From contig JAUTXM010000292.1 in NCBI GenBank assembly GCA_030838025.1, positions 1 through 16,336 of the forward strand: a stretch of DNA of 16,336 bases, written 5' to 3'. This stretch comes from Acidimicrobiaceae bacterium. Its GTDB lineage: Bacteria; Actinomycetota; Acidimicrobiia; Acidimicrobiales; Palsa-688. The position numbers and the translations under genes are program-made. This document shows, piece by piece, positions 8,261-14,455 of the stretch. Position 1 is the stretch's first letter. The number at the start of each line of letters is the position of its first letter. The notes under the pieces are model-generated. The model ran no database searches. It saw only the letters and a program-made list of their open reading frames with translations, and had not been told where the DNA came from.

Positions 8261-8419
8261 TCAGCCGGTGCCGCTCGACCCTGTCGGTGCGACCGATGTC
8301 GAGGTGGTCACGACTCGAACCGGCTGGTCATGGTGCGTGGTGGGAATTCCGGCAATGCCGATGGCCAGGATGGCACCGACCAGAACGATCATGACGTAGA
8401 TCCAGCGATCGCGACGCAT
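8261..8419 (-). CDS. small single-pass membrane protein, 52 aa, unknown function
   Basis: Reading the - strand gives an unbroken 52-codon frame from an ATG at 8419 to a TGA at 8261-8263. The product begins MRRDRW, has one hydrophobic helix (IYVMIVLVGAILAIGIAGIP, residues 7-26), and ends in a polar tail rich in Thr, Ser and Val. The positive N-terminus suggests an N-in orientation with the tail outside the cytoplasm. The ATG is 9 nt after the stop of the upstream Cys-cluster gene, so it would be the last gene of the four-gene cassette. No strong Shine-Dalgarno is visible, so translation may depend on coupling. It is short, so the call rests on the coherent charge-helix-tail organisation and tight spacing. 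Confidence 0.6.
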   Translation of the reverse strand: MRRDRWIYVMIVLVGAILAIGIAGIPTTHHDQPVRVVTTSTSVAPTGSSGTG

Positions 8420-8428
8420 CGAGCGACG

Positions 8429-9292
8429 TCACAGCCTCGCATTGTTGGCGATGCGCGGCGATGGCTTGTTGGGACCGGCCCCGTTCGTTGCGGCCCCGTT
8501 CGTTGCGGCCCCGTTCGTTGCGGCGCCGTCGGTACCGGTGCCGTGCGTGCCCGCGCTGTTGGAACCCTTGCCATTGGTCGTGGTGTCGAGCGGAGGTTCA
8601 TCGGCCAAGTGACGGTCGATTCGAGCCAGTTCGTTGCCGAGCGTGACGAAGCGCTGCGACACCGCCTCGACCAACCATTGGAATCGGCTGTCGAGATCGG
8701 TGACCGACACGGCGGTGGTCGCATCGGCCTCGGGAGCCTCACGCATTGCGTCGTGGAGCTGGGCGATGTCGTCGACGATCTTGCGTTCCATGTCGCCGAA
8801 TGCTTTGAACATCGAACGCCTTTGGGCCTCGAGGGCGCTGGAAACGACCTCCCTGAGCTGCTCCGGTAAGGCTGTCGCCACCGCCCCGATCTCCTTGGCG
8901 GCCTGCACCAACTGCTCGCCCGGCGCCGCCGCTTGGCGAAGTTGGTCGACTTTCAACATCAGCACCTGCATGTCGATACGAAGGGCCCGCACCTCCGACG
9001 GTTCGAGGGCCGCCTGGGCGGCCACGACCTCGGCCTCGGCCCCGGACGGGGCCGTCTTGGGCGCCGCCACCTGCGGCACCGCAGTTGGGACCGGCATGAG
9101 GTTGCCTGACTCTCTGGTGGGTTTTGTCAGCGTAACCCGCCGGGGTCCCGCCGCCCACACGCTGGCGCAGCCCGGGAACAGCCCCCGGCAGACCACGGCG
9201 CACTCCGCGCATGAACACGAGTCCGAGCCTGCGACCATGGCATGGTCGCAGCCTTCCCGGATCTGCGGGCCGAACGCGTGGCACCACCCCAT
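8429..9292 (-). CDS. unknown protein: N-terminal Cys cluster, helical middle, low-complexity tail
   Basis: I do not recognise a named family. The 287-aa product has three parts. Residues 1-42 hold seven cysteines (4, 15, 26, 28, 31, 35, 42) with His5 and His17, including a C-x-C-x2-C-x3-C run, which suggests zinc or another metal. After a Pro/Ala linker, residues about 97-230 are almost entirely helix-forming, with heptad-like hydrophobic spacing (for example LRIDMQVLMLKVDQLRQ) and no membrane segment. The tail from about 236 is Thr/Asn/Gly/Ala-rich with three NGAAT-type repeats. A start at Met66 would remove the Cys cluster. I prefer the ATG at 9292 because of the clustered cysteines and the TACACT box 7 nt upstream. 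It lies 37 nt after the zinc-ribbon gene. Confidence 0.75.
   Translation of the reverse strand: MGWCHAFGPQIREGCDHAMVAGSDSCSCAECAVVCRGLFPGCASVWAAGPRRVTLTKPTRESGNLMPVPTAVPQVAAPKTAPSGAEAEVVAAQAALEPSEVRALRIDMQVLMLKVDQLRQAAAPGEQLVQAAKEIGAVATALPEQLREVVSSALEAQRRSMFKAFGDMERKIVDDIAQLHDAMREAPEADATTAVSVTDLDSRFQWLVEAVSQRFVTLGNELARIDRHLADEPPLDTTTNGKGSNSAGTHGTGTDGAATNGAATNGAATNGAGPNKPSPRIANNARL
8477..8521. repeat. three perfect tandem copies of a 15-bp unit inside a CDS
   Basis: The unit GGCCCCGTTCGTTGC occurs at 8477-8491, 8492-8506 and 8507-8521, with degenerate copies on the side toward 8530. On the coding (-) strand each copy encodes five residues (Ala-Ala-Thr-Asn-Gly), so copy-number change keeps the frame. 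It lies in the low-complexity tail of the Cys-cluster protein. Confidence 0.9.
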
Positions 9293-9305
9293 TGAGGCGA
9301 GTGTA
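9293..9305 (-). promoter_or_regulatory. candidate leaderless -10 box inside the four-gene cassette
   Basis: TACACT on the - strand (9305 to 9300) is followed by exactly 7 nt and then the ATG at 9292, matching the spacing of leaderless actinobacterial promoters. No -35 box is evident. It could provide separate expression of the Cys-cluster gene and the small membrane protein. Confidence 0.4.
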
Positions 9306-9329
9306 CCCCGGAGCCCCCCTCCGTCCGCC

Positions 9330-9566
9330 TCATACCCCGCCGTGCCATCGGGGGGCCGGTCCTGGTCGTGGTCCTCGGTGGTACCCCTGAATACCTCCCG
9401 GGCTCCACCCCTCGGGTTGGTAACGGCCGAGGTGGCCGTCGTGGGTCACGTAGAGGCGTAACCCGCATTCGGGGCAGACGGCGTCACCGGGCTGCTCGGC
9501 GAAGGAGACCAGGGCACGGCAGTCCAAGCACTGGGTATCGAAGGTATCGAACATACGTTCGAGCAT
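9330..9566 (-). CDS. small zinc-ribbon protein, 78 aa
   Basis: The product has two CxxC knuckles, CLDC (Cys13, Cys16) and CPEC (Cys31, Cys34), 14 residues apart, followed by GLRLYVTHDGHLGRY. This is the arrangement of a small rubredoxin-like zinc ribbon that binds one structural zinc ion. Such proteins bind nucleic acid or protein partners, but nothing here identifies which. The last 25 residues are Gly/Pro/Arg-rich and likely disordered. Two starts are possible: ATG at 9566, preceded by GAGG only 2 nt away, and ATG at 9554. I list the first. The gene begins 28 nt after the upstream unknown gene and ends 37 nt before the Cys-cluster gene, so it sits in the same operon. Function is unknown. 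Confidence 0.75.
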   Translation of the reverse strand: MLERMFDTFDTQCLDCRALVSFAEQPGDAVCPECGLRLYVTHDGHLGRYQPEGWSPGGIQGYHRGPRPGPAPRWHGGV

Positions 9567-9594
9567 ATCCTCGGCGCGTTGTGCCTGCCACCGC

Positions 9595-10278
9595 TCATGA
9601 CCTCGGCCTCGACGGCCCGTCCGAGAAAGAGTCCGGTTGCGAGCGCCGGGACAGGACAGCTCGGGCGTCGGACACGAGCGCGGGGAGGGACTGCTCGATG
9701 ATGAGACCGGCGACGCTCACGCTGTCGACGAGGGCGTGTCGCCTCGGACCGTCGCCTAGGGACAGGTCGACGGCGAGCTGTCCCGGGCCGGCGTCACCGG
9801 GGCCGCAGCGCACCTGGGCCCCGACCGTCTCGACGAATCGGACCAGAACATCTGTCACTTCCGCGGCGGTCGAGCATTGCAACAACGCCCGGGTGGCCGA
9901 GTAGGCCTCGTCACACAGCACGCGGTGGGGAGCCGGTGCCGGCTCCCCCGGCACCGCAGGTTGCTCAGCGTCATCCCATTGGCGGTCGAACTCGGGATCC
10001 ATCAGGATCTCGCTTCGCACGAGGACGGGATGACCCAGCCCGACGGTGCGCACCGCCTGGTCGTGGAGCGCCAGACCGTGGCGCAGCGCATCGGCGGGCC
10101 GCGGCGCCGCCACGCGTAGTTGGAGGGCGTAGCGATCGGTCGAGAACAGCGCGACCGGTTGCCAGCCCCGCATCTCCTCGACGAGGGCGTTGACCGGGCC
10201 GTACGCGAACGGCTCGCGCGGGCTCGGAGGGATGAATTCCAAGACGATGACCCACTCGTCGTGGGCGTGGGAGTTCAT
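9595..10278 (-). CDS. unknown two-part protein, possibly regulatory
   Basis: The protein is 227 aa from the ATG at 10278. Residues about 8-105 form one module (EWVIVLEFIPP, then AYGPVNALVEEMRGW and FSTDRYALQLRV). A second module at about 125-212 includes LLQCSTAAEVTDVLVRFVETVG and VDLSLGDG. It ends with LPALVSDARAVLSRR. From memory, the second module resembles the segment that precedes GGDEF domains in some actinobacterial signalling proteins. No GGDEF or other catalytic domain follows, so a sensory or regulatory role is only a guess. There is an in-frame ATG 15 nt upstream at 10293. I prefer 10278 because the 12 nt ending in that ATG (ATCCCCACGATG) are identical to those at the divergent permease start. 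It heads the - strand cassette. Confidence 0.65.
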   Translation of the reverse strand: MNSHAHDEWVIVLEFIPPSPREPFAYGPVNALVEEMRGWQPVALFSTDRYALQLRVAAPRPADALRHGLALHDQAVRTVGLGHPVLVRSEILMDPEFDRQWDDAEQPAVPGEPAPAPHRVLCDEAYSATRALLQCSTAAEVTDVLVRFVETVGAQVRCGPGDAGPGQLAVDLSLGDGPRRHALVDSVSVAGLIIEQSLPALVSDARAVLSRRSQPDSFSDGPSRPRS

Positions 10279-10488
10279 CGTGGGGATACGCATTCGAAGA
10301 GAGTCATGCCGCCTCTACGCAGCTCGGGAGGGAATAGACGTCGGATTCGAAGCACGGGACGGGTGCCGCCCATACACCGTGCTTCGCAGTGTTCTACCCG
10401 TCCGACCTCCGCCCGAACCCGGCCCGCGGACGTCAGCAAGTCAATACAACAGCCCCCCGCGGAAGATGCTCTACTGATCCCCACGATG
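10276..10488. repeat. 12-bp perfect inverted repeat containing both divergent start codons
   Basis: CATCGTGGGGAT at 10276-10287 is the exact reverse complement of ATCCCCACGATG at 10477-10488. The ATG of each arm is the proposed start codon of the gene reading away from the intergenic region. The two divergent genes therefore share the same 9-nt leader plus start. Confidence 0.9.
10348..10386. repeat. 10-bp dyad in the divergent intergenic region
   Basis: CGAAGCACGG (10348-10357) and CCGTGCTTCG (10377-10386) are exact reverse complements separated by 19 bp. The dyad lies between the unknown gene and the permease gene. It could be an operator for a dimeric regulator, or a hairpin in either leader. 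No recognised regulator motif matches. Confidence 0.6.
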
Positions 10489-11580
10489 CATCTCGACCTC
10501 GCCGCCGTCTCGACGTTGACGGCCGTCGTCAGCCACCACCGTCCCGCCAATCCGGCCTTGTTGGCGCTGGCGGGCTTGCTCGGTGGTTTCGCAGTCGGTC
10601 TCACGGGCATGGGTGGCGGGGCCCTGATGACGCCGGCCTTGGTGCTCGTGTTCCGGATCGACCCCAAGGTGGCGGTCGCCAGCGACCTGGTCAATTCCCT
10701 CATCATGAAGCCTCTCGGGGGGGCCGTCCATACCCGGCGCGGGACCGTCCAGTGGTCCCTGGTGCGATGGCTCGTTATCGGATCGGTGCCGTCGGCATTC
10801 ACCGGCGCCTTCCTGCTCAACCAATTCGGCGACGGCAATCAGGGCAAGATCAAACTGCTGCTTGGCTGGGCGCTGCTGGTGGCGTCGTTGGCCATCGTCG
10901 CCAAAGGGGTGTTGACCGCCCGGGCGAAGCGGAGGCTCACGGTGGGCGAGCAGGCCAACACGGAGCCCCACTCGATCAAGCCGGTCCCGACGCTCCTGGT
11001 CGGCGTCGTCGGGGGTTTGATCGTCGGCATGACCTCGGTGGGTTCGGGGTCACTCATGATCGTCCTGCTGATGCTGCTCTACCCCCGCCTGTCGTCGAAG
11101 TCGCTCGTCGGAACCGACTTAGTGCAGGCGATTCCGCTGGTCGCGTCGGCGGCGCTCGGCCAACTCATCTTCGGGCACATCAACTTCGCCTTGGTAGGAG
11201 CCCTGATCGTCGGCAGCATTCCCGGCGTCTACGCCGGCGCGCGCTTGTCGTCGAGGGCCCCCGACGGGATCGTGCGCCCGGTCTTGGTCGCAATCCTTCT
11301 GGCCACCGCCCTGGCCCTGCTCATCCCCTCCAACTACTCGGCCCTCGGGGCGGCCCTGATCTTCGCCGCCGTCGCCGGAATCCCGCTGTGGGGGGCGGTG
11401 GATGCGACCCTGCGGCGCCAGGCCGACTGGGAGTCCGTCGGGCGCAGCCGGACGAGATGGGTGGCGGTGCAGGGGATCGGGGCGCCCTTCGGCGTGGGAC
11501 TTCTCGCGTCCATCTTGTATTTCACGAGAATCCGCAGGGAGGTCGAACAAGCCCAGGTCGTCCGCGACGCAGTGGCTTAG
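10486..11580 (+). CDS. TauE/SafE family permease (sulfite/organosulfonate or anion exporter type)
   Basis: This 364-aa integral membrane protein has the twofold repeat of the TauE/SafE family. The first half carries GLTGMGGGALMTPAL at residues 38-52, and the second half carries the equivalent GMTSVGSGSLMIVLL at 181-195, then SLVGTDLVQAI at 206-216. About eight to nine membrane helices are visible. Family members move sulfite, sulfoacetate or related anions across the cytoplasmic membrane, but the substrate cannot be assigned here. It is longer than the common 250-300 aa, with an extra C-terminal helix (about 328-347) and a charged tail. The ATG at 10486 begins just before the first hydrophobic stretch. 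The open frame back to 10120 is antisense to another gene and unlikely. It ends 17 nt from the convergent trehalase stop. Confidence 0.88.
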   Translation: MHLDLAAVSTLTAVVSHHRPANPALLALAGLLGGFAVGLTGMGGGALMTPALVLVFRIDPKVAVASDLVNSLIMKPLGGAVHTRRGTVQWSLVRWLVIGSVPSAFTGAFLLNQFGDGNQGKIKLLLGWALLVASLAIVAKGVLTARAKRRLTVGEQANTEPHSIKPVPTLLVGVVGGLIVGMTSVGSGSLMIVLLMLLYPRLSSKSLVGTDLVQAIPLVASAALGQLIFGHINFALVGALIVGSIPGVYAGARLSSRAPDGIVRPVLVAILLATALALLIPSNYSALGAALIFAAVAGIPLWGAVDATLRRQADWESVGRSRTRWVAVQGIGAPFGVGLLASILYFTRIRREVEQAQVVRDAVA

Positions 11581-11604
11581 GCCACGCTTAGGCCCGCTTA
11601 GGCC
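11575..11604. repeat. three 9-bp direct repeats across two convergent stop codons
   Basis: GCTTAGGCC occurs at 11575-11583, 11586-11594 and 11596-11604, about one helical turn apart. The first copy contains the TAG of the permease gene and the third contains the TAA (read as TTA) of the trehalase gene. No inverted symmetry or T-run is present, so it does not look like an intrinsic terminator. Confidence 0.85.
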
Positions 11605-13499
11605 ACCTCGGGCGGCTCGCGGGCTTCGCTGCGGATGACGTGGATGACGGCATTGATGAGGGCCAGGTGGGTGAAGGCCTGGGGGAAGTTGCCGAGGTGA
11701 CGACCGCTGCGTGGGTCCAACTCCTCGGCGTAAAGGTCGAGCGGGCTGGCCAGTGAGAGGAGCTTCTCGCACAGGCAGCGGGCTCTCGTCTTCTCACCGA
11801 CCAAGGCGAGGGCCGACACCAGCCAGAAGGAGCAGATGGTGAACGTCCCCTCTTCGCCCGTCAGTCCGTCGTCGGTCTCCTTCACCCGGTAGCGCAGCAC
11901 CAGGTCGTCGTCGGTCAGCTCGTCGGCGATCGCGACCACCGTCGCCCGCATGCGAGGGTCGTCGGCGGGCAGGAACCCGAACAACGGCATCAGCAGCACC
12001 GACGCGTCGAGCGCATCGGTGTCGTAGTGCTGGGTGAACACCCCACGGTCGTCGAGGGCATGGGCGCAGATGTCGGCGTGGATCTCCTCGGCCGCGGCCT
12101 GCCACCGCTCGGCCAGTTCGAGGTCGTCGCGCATGCGGGCCAGGCGGGCGCCGCGGTCGGCCGCCACCCAACACATCATCTTCGAGGAGGTGAAATGCTT
12201 CGGGTCACCCCGGACCTCCCAGATGCCGCAGTCGGGCTGGCGCCAATGGGCGAGAGCCGACTCCACCTGGTGCTTCAAGATGGGCCAGATTCGATCGTCG
12301 AGGTGGTCGCGGTTCTTGGTGTGGATGTAGACGGAGTAGATGACGGCGCCCCACACGTCGTGTTGACGTTGGCGGTAGGCGGCGTTGCCGACCCGAACCG
12401 GGCGCGAACCGCGATAGCCGCTCAGGTGGTCGAGGAGCCGCTCGTCCAGTTCCTGCTCGCCGCCGACCCCGTACATGACCTGCAGGTCGGGGTTGGATTC
12501 CGCCACTTCGGCGATGAACCAAAAGAAGTCGTTGGCTTCCCAGTCGAAGCCCAAGGTGTAGAGCCCCCACAGGGCGAACGTCGAGTCCCTGATCCAGCTG
12601 TAGCGATAGTCCCAGTTGCGTTCGCCGCCGATCGTTTCCGGGAGCGACGTGGTGGCGGCCGCGACGAGCGCCCCGGTCGGGGCAAACGTGAGTCCTTTCA
12701 ACGTGAGGGCACTGCGCTCGAGGTAGCGGCGCCACGGATGGTCGGGAAAGTCCCCCCGCGCCAACCAGTGTTGCCAGTGGTGCGCCGTCCAGACCAGCCG
12801 GCCGTAGGCCTCCTGGAACGTCAAGGGGGGTCCGTGTTCGGTCCAGCTGAGGGCGCAGAACCGGCTGTCACCCTCCTTCAGCAGCGTCCGAGCCGTCGCC
12901 CGGCCGCCCTCGAAACCGATGCGCATGTCGCTGGTCAGCGTCAGCTCGAAGTCGACGCCGTCGGCCCGGGCGATCCCTTGGTTGTAGCCCAACTCGGTAT
13001 GCGACCAGTGGGCTGCGTTCAGGCCGTACTCGAAGCGAGGCTCGCAGTCGAGCACGACCTGCACCTCGCCATTGACGCAGCGCACCGTCCGCAACAGCAC
13101 GTGGTCGGCGTCGTAGTCCGTGGGTGCACGGTGGTGGGTGTGCGAGATCTCCCGGCCGCAGTGGTGCCACGGGCCCATCACCAACAAGTCCCGCACCACG
13201 ATCCAGCCGGTGGGGGTGCTCCAGCTGGTTTCCAGGATCATGGTCCCCGGCAGGTAACGCCGGGCTGCGGGGACCATACGATCCGCCGGTCCGATACGGA
13301 AATAGCCCGCGTCGCGGTCGAGGACGGCGCCGAACACGCTGGGCGAGTCGACGCGTGGGAGGCACAGCCACTCGACGTTGCCACTGGGCGCGACCAGCGC
13401 CTGGCTTTCGCAATCGGACAGGAAGGCGTACTCCCCGATTGGGGGAAAGGCGGCATACGCGAGCGATGCGGCCCTGGAATCCCGGAACTCCCCCGGCAT
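11598..13499 (-). CDS. glycoside hydrolase family 15 protein, trehalase of mycobacterial type
   Basis: This 633-aa (alpha/alpha)6-barrel hydrolase belongs to GH15, which hydrolyses alpha-glucosides by inversion. Recalled sequence features of the mycobacterial phosphate-dependent GH15 trehalase are matched almost throughout: PPIGEYAFLSDCESQALV near the N-terminus, NWDYRYSWIRDSTFALWG at 295-312, GIWEVRG at 425-431 (Glu428, likely general acid), and GEEGTFTICSFW at 548-559 (Glu549/Glu550, likely base). It ends in a conserved LGNFPQAFTHLALINAV segment. It should split trehalose to two glucose molecules in the cytoplasm. There is no signal peptide. The ATG at 13499 has GGAG 8 nt upstream. The frame stays open to 13736, but those 79 residues are Ala/Gly-rich and not family-like. 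A glucoamylase activity cannot be excluded. Confidence 0.93.
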   Translation of the reverse strand: MPGEFRDSRAASLAYAAFPPIGEYAFLSDCESQALVAPSGNVEWLCLPRVDSPSVFGAVLDRDAGYFRIGPADRMVPAARRYLPGTMILETSWSTPTGWIVVRDLLVMGPWHHCGREISHTHHRAPTDYDADHVLLRTVRCVNGEVQVVLDCEPRFEYGLNAAHWSHTELGYNQGIARADGVDFELTLTSDMRIGFEGGRATARTLLKEGDSRFCALSWTEHGPPLTFQEAYGRLVWTAHHWQHWLARGDFPDHPWRRYLERSALTLKGLTFAPTGALVAAATTSLPETIGGERNWDYRYSWIRDSTFALWGLYTLGFDWEANDFFWFIAEVAESNPDLQVMYGVGGEQELDERLLDHLSGYRGSRPVRVGNAAYRQRQHDVWGAVIYSVYIHTKNRDHLDDRIWPILKHQVESALAHWRQPDCGIWEVRGDPKHFTSSKMMCWVAADRGARLARMRDDLELAERWQAAAEEIHADICAHALDDRGVFTQHYDTDALDASVLLMPLFGFLPADDPRMRATVVAIADELTDDDLVLRYRVKETDDGLTGEEGTFTICSFWLVSALALVGEKTRARCLCEKLLSLASPLDLYAEELDPRSGRHLGNFPQAFTHLALINAVIHVIRSEAREPPEVA

Positions 13500-13689
13500 C
13501 ACCACCACTCCATGGTGCCATTTCGCCGCGGTTCCTGCACTGCCGGCTTGCGCGGGGAGGCCGTCGTTCGGCGCACCACGGCTGCCTCCCCCTCTCGCGC
13601 GGGCCGCCGCCTCCGGCGGGGACTTTTCCCCGATCGCCTTGGCCTGCGCTCCCCGGGCGTCAGTCGATGCGATGTTGTTCCGCTCGGGT

Positions 13690-13715
13690 GTTTGACCCTC
13701 GAGGATGCCGGGTAC
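13690..13715 (+). promoter_or_regulatory. candidate SigB/SigF-type promoter of the STAS gene
   Basis: GTTT at 13690-13693, a 16-nt spacer and GGGTAC at 13710-13715 match the known stress-sigma pattern (mycobacterial SigF GTTT-N15-17-GGGTAT; Streptomyces SigB GNNT-N14-16-GGGTAC/T). It lies 49 nt before the ATG at 13765. The downstream genes encode an antagonist and an anti-sigma factor, so autoregulation is expected. Confidence 0.55.
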
Positions 13716-13764
13716 ATGAGGCGCCGCCACAACCAACGATGATTTGCCCTCTGGAGTCGCCCTT

Positions 13765-14118
13765 ATGCCGCCCGAACTTGGTCTCGCTGTTGACGCCGGC
13801 CACCCCGACTACTCCATGCTGACGGTGGAAGGTGAAGTCGACGTGTACACCGCGCCCCTGCTCCGCCAGAAGCTGGTGGAGTTGGCCGATTCGGGCGTGT
13901 CCCGCATCGTTGTCAACCTGGAAGCGGTCGAGTTTCTCGACTCCACCGGCCTGGGCGTCCTCGTGGCGGCGCTCAATCGGTTGCGCCGCCAAGACGGCGA
14001 TGTCGAGTTGATCTGTTCGCAGGCTCGGATCCTGCGCGTGTTCGAGATCACCGGCTTGACCAAGGTCTTCACGATCCACCAGTCCCTGGACGCCGTGTCG
14101 AGCGCAGCCCCGGCGTAG
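13765..14118 (+). CDS. STAS-domain anti-sigma factor antagonist
   Basis: This 117-aa single-domain STAS protein belongs to the SpoIIAA/RsbV class. Residues about 18-30 (MLTVEGEVDVYTA) form the usual first strands. The regulatory site reads FLDSTGLGVL at 57-66, with Ser60 as the predicted phosphorylation site of the cognate kinase. Unphosphorylated, it would bind the anti-sigma factor and free the sigma factor; phosphorylation reverses this. I chose the ATG at 13765: GGAG lies 8 nt upstream. A TTG at 13744 is in frame but has no better context. It is divergent from the trehalase gene. The likely partner is the HATPase protein 337 bp downstream on the same strand. No sigma factor gene or PP2C-type phosphatase is in view. 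Confidence 0.92.
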   Translation: MPPELGLAVDAGHPDYSMLTVEGEVDVYTAPLLRQKLVELADSGVSRIVVNLEAVEFLDSTGLGVLVAALNRLRRQDGDVELICSQARILRVFEITGLTKVFTIHQSLDAVSSAAPA

Positions 14119-14294
14119 CCGGCGTCGCGGCGGAACGGCAGAACAGCAGAACACGAGAAAAGGCAGAACTTGTCCCCACCTCCCGGCCCCCTCGGCCGAA
14201 TCTGGAGCCACACAATCCCGCCATCGGAGCGGGGCGTGGCAGCCTCGAACGAAGCATCGGGCGCGCCGTGTGCGCCCGGGCGGCCGCGAGCCAG

Positions 14295-14318
14295 CACCGG
14301 CACCGGCACCGGCACCGG
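14295..14318. repeat. four tandem CACCGG hexamers
   Basis: Perfect 6-bp units occupy 14295-14300, 14301-14306, 14307-14312 and 14313-14318, followed by degenerate copies up to the stem-loop at 14324-14344. The tract is intergenic, so its copy number is free to vary. Confidence 0.9.
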
Positions 14319-14442
14319 CGCCAGCACGGGCACCAGCCCCGTGCCGGCGACACCCGGCGATTTGGCCGACGCCACGGCGCGATTGCGTGGAAGCGCCCGA
14401 CGAGTGGCGACGAGCGCGGGCCAGGCGACAAACGGACGACAG

Positions 14443-14455
14443 TACAATCCGGCCC
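14443..14455 (+). promoter_or_regulatory. candidate leaderless promoter of the anti-sigma factor gene
   Basis: TACAAT (14443-14448), a near-consensus -10 box, ends 7 nt before the GTG at 14456. There is no Shine-Dalgarno sequence. A recognisable -35 box is not seen. This suggests the anti-sigma factor has its own housekeeping-type leaderless promoter, separate from the one upstream of the STAS gene. Confidence 0.5.

Larger units (their letters stand above)
14119..14455. other. 337-bp non-coding stretch with short repeats and a stem-loop
   Basis: No convincing gene is present: open frames on both strands are low in complexity and less GC-rich at third codon positions than the neighbours. GCAGAAC occurs three times (14138-14144, 14146-14152, 14163-14169). 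CACCGG is repeated four times (14295-14318). A 7-bp stem with a 7-nt loop (GCACGGG / CCCGTGC) spans 14324-14344; no T-run follows, so it is not a classic terminator. The -10 box of the next gene is at 14443-14448. Confidence 0.6.

Noticed and set aside
8477..8521. CRISPR-like array
   Set aside because: The units are 15 bp, directly adjacent without spacers, and lie in frame within a coding region.
8246..8869. Long + strand open frame antisense to the Cys-cluster gene
   Set aside because: Composition is Arg/Gly/Val-rich with repeats that only mirror the opposite-strand tandem unit; the - strand frame has the structured Cys and helix pattern.
10393..10416. Possible SigF-type promoter on the - strand (GTTC-N15-GGGTAG) for the cassette
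   Set aside because: Both boxes deviate from consensus (GTTC, GGGTAG), so the match is too weak to claim.
10120..10485. Long N-terminal extension of the permease frame
   Set aside because: It runs antisense through the unknown gene at 9595-10278 and lacks membrane-protein character; the ATG at 10486 fits the family.
13500..13736. 79-codon N-terminal extension of the trehalase frame
   Set aside because: It is Ala/Gly/Arg-rich with no resemblance to GH15 N-termini, while the ATG at 13499 has GGAG at good spacing and begins the family-like sequence.
12027..13742. 571-codon + strand open frame opposite the trehalase
   Set aside because: It is a shadow of a high-GC gene; the - strand encodes an unmistakable GH15 protein.
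14324..14344. Stem-loop as intrinsic terminator after the STAS gene
   Set aside because: The stem is GC-rich but no T-run follows, and it lies over 200 bp past the stop codon.
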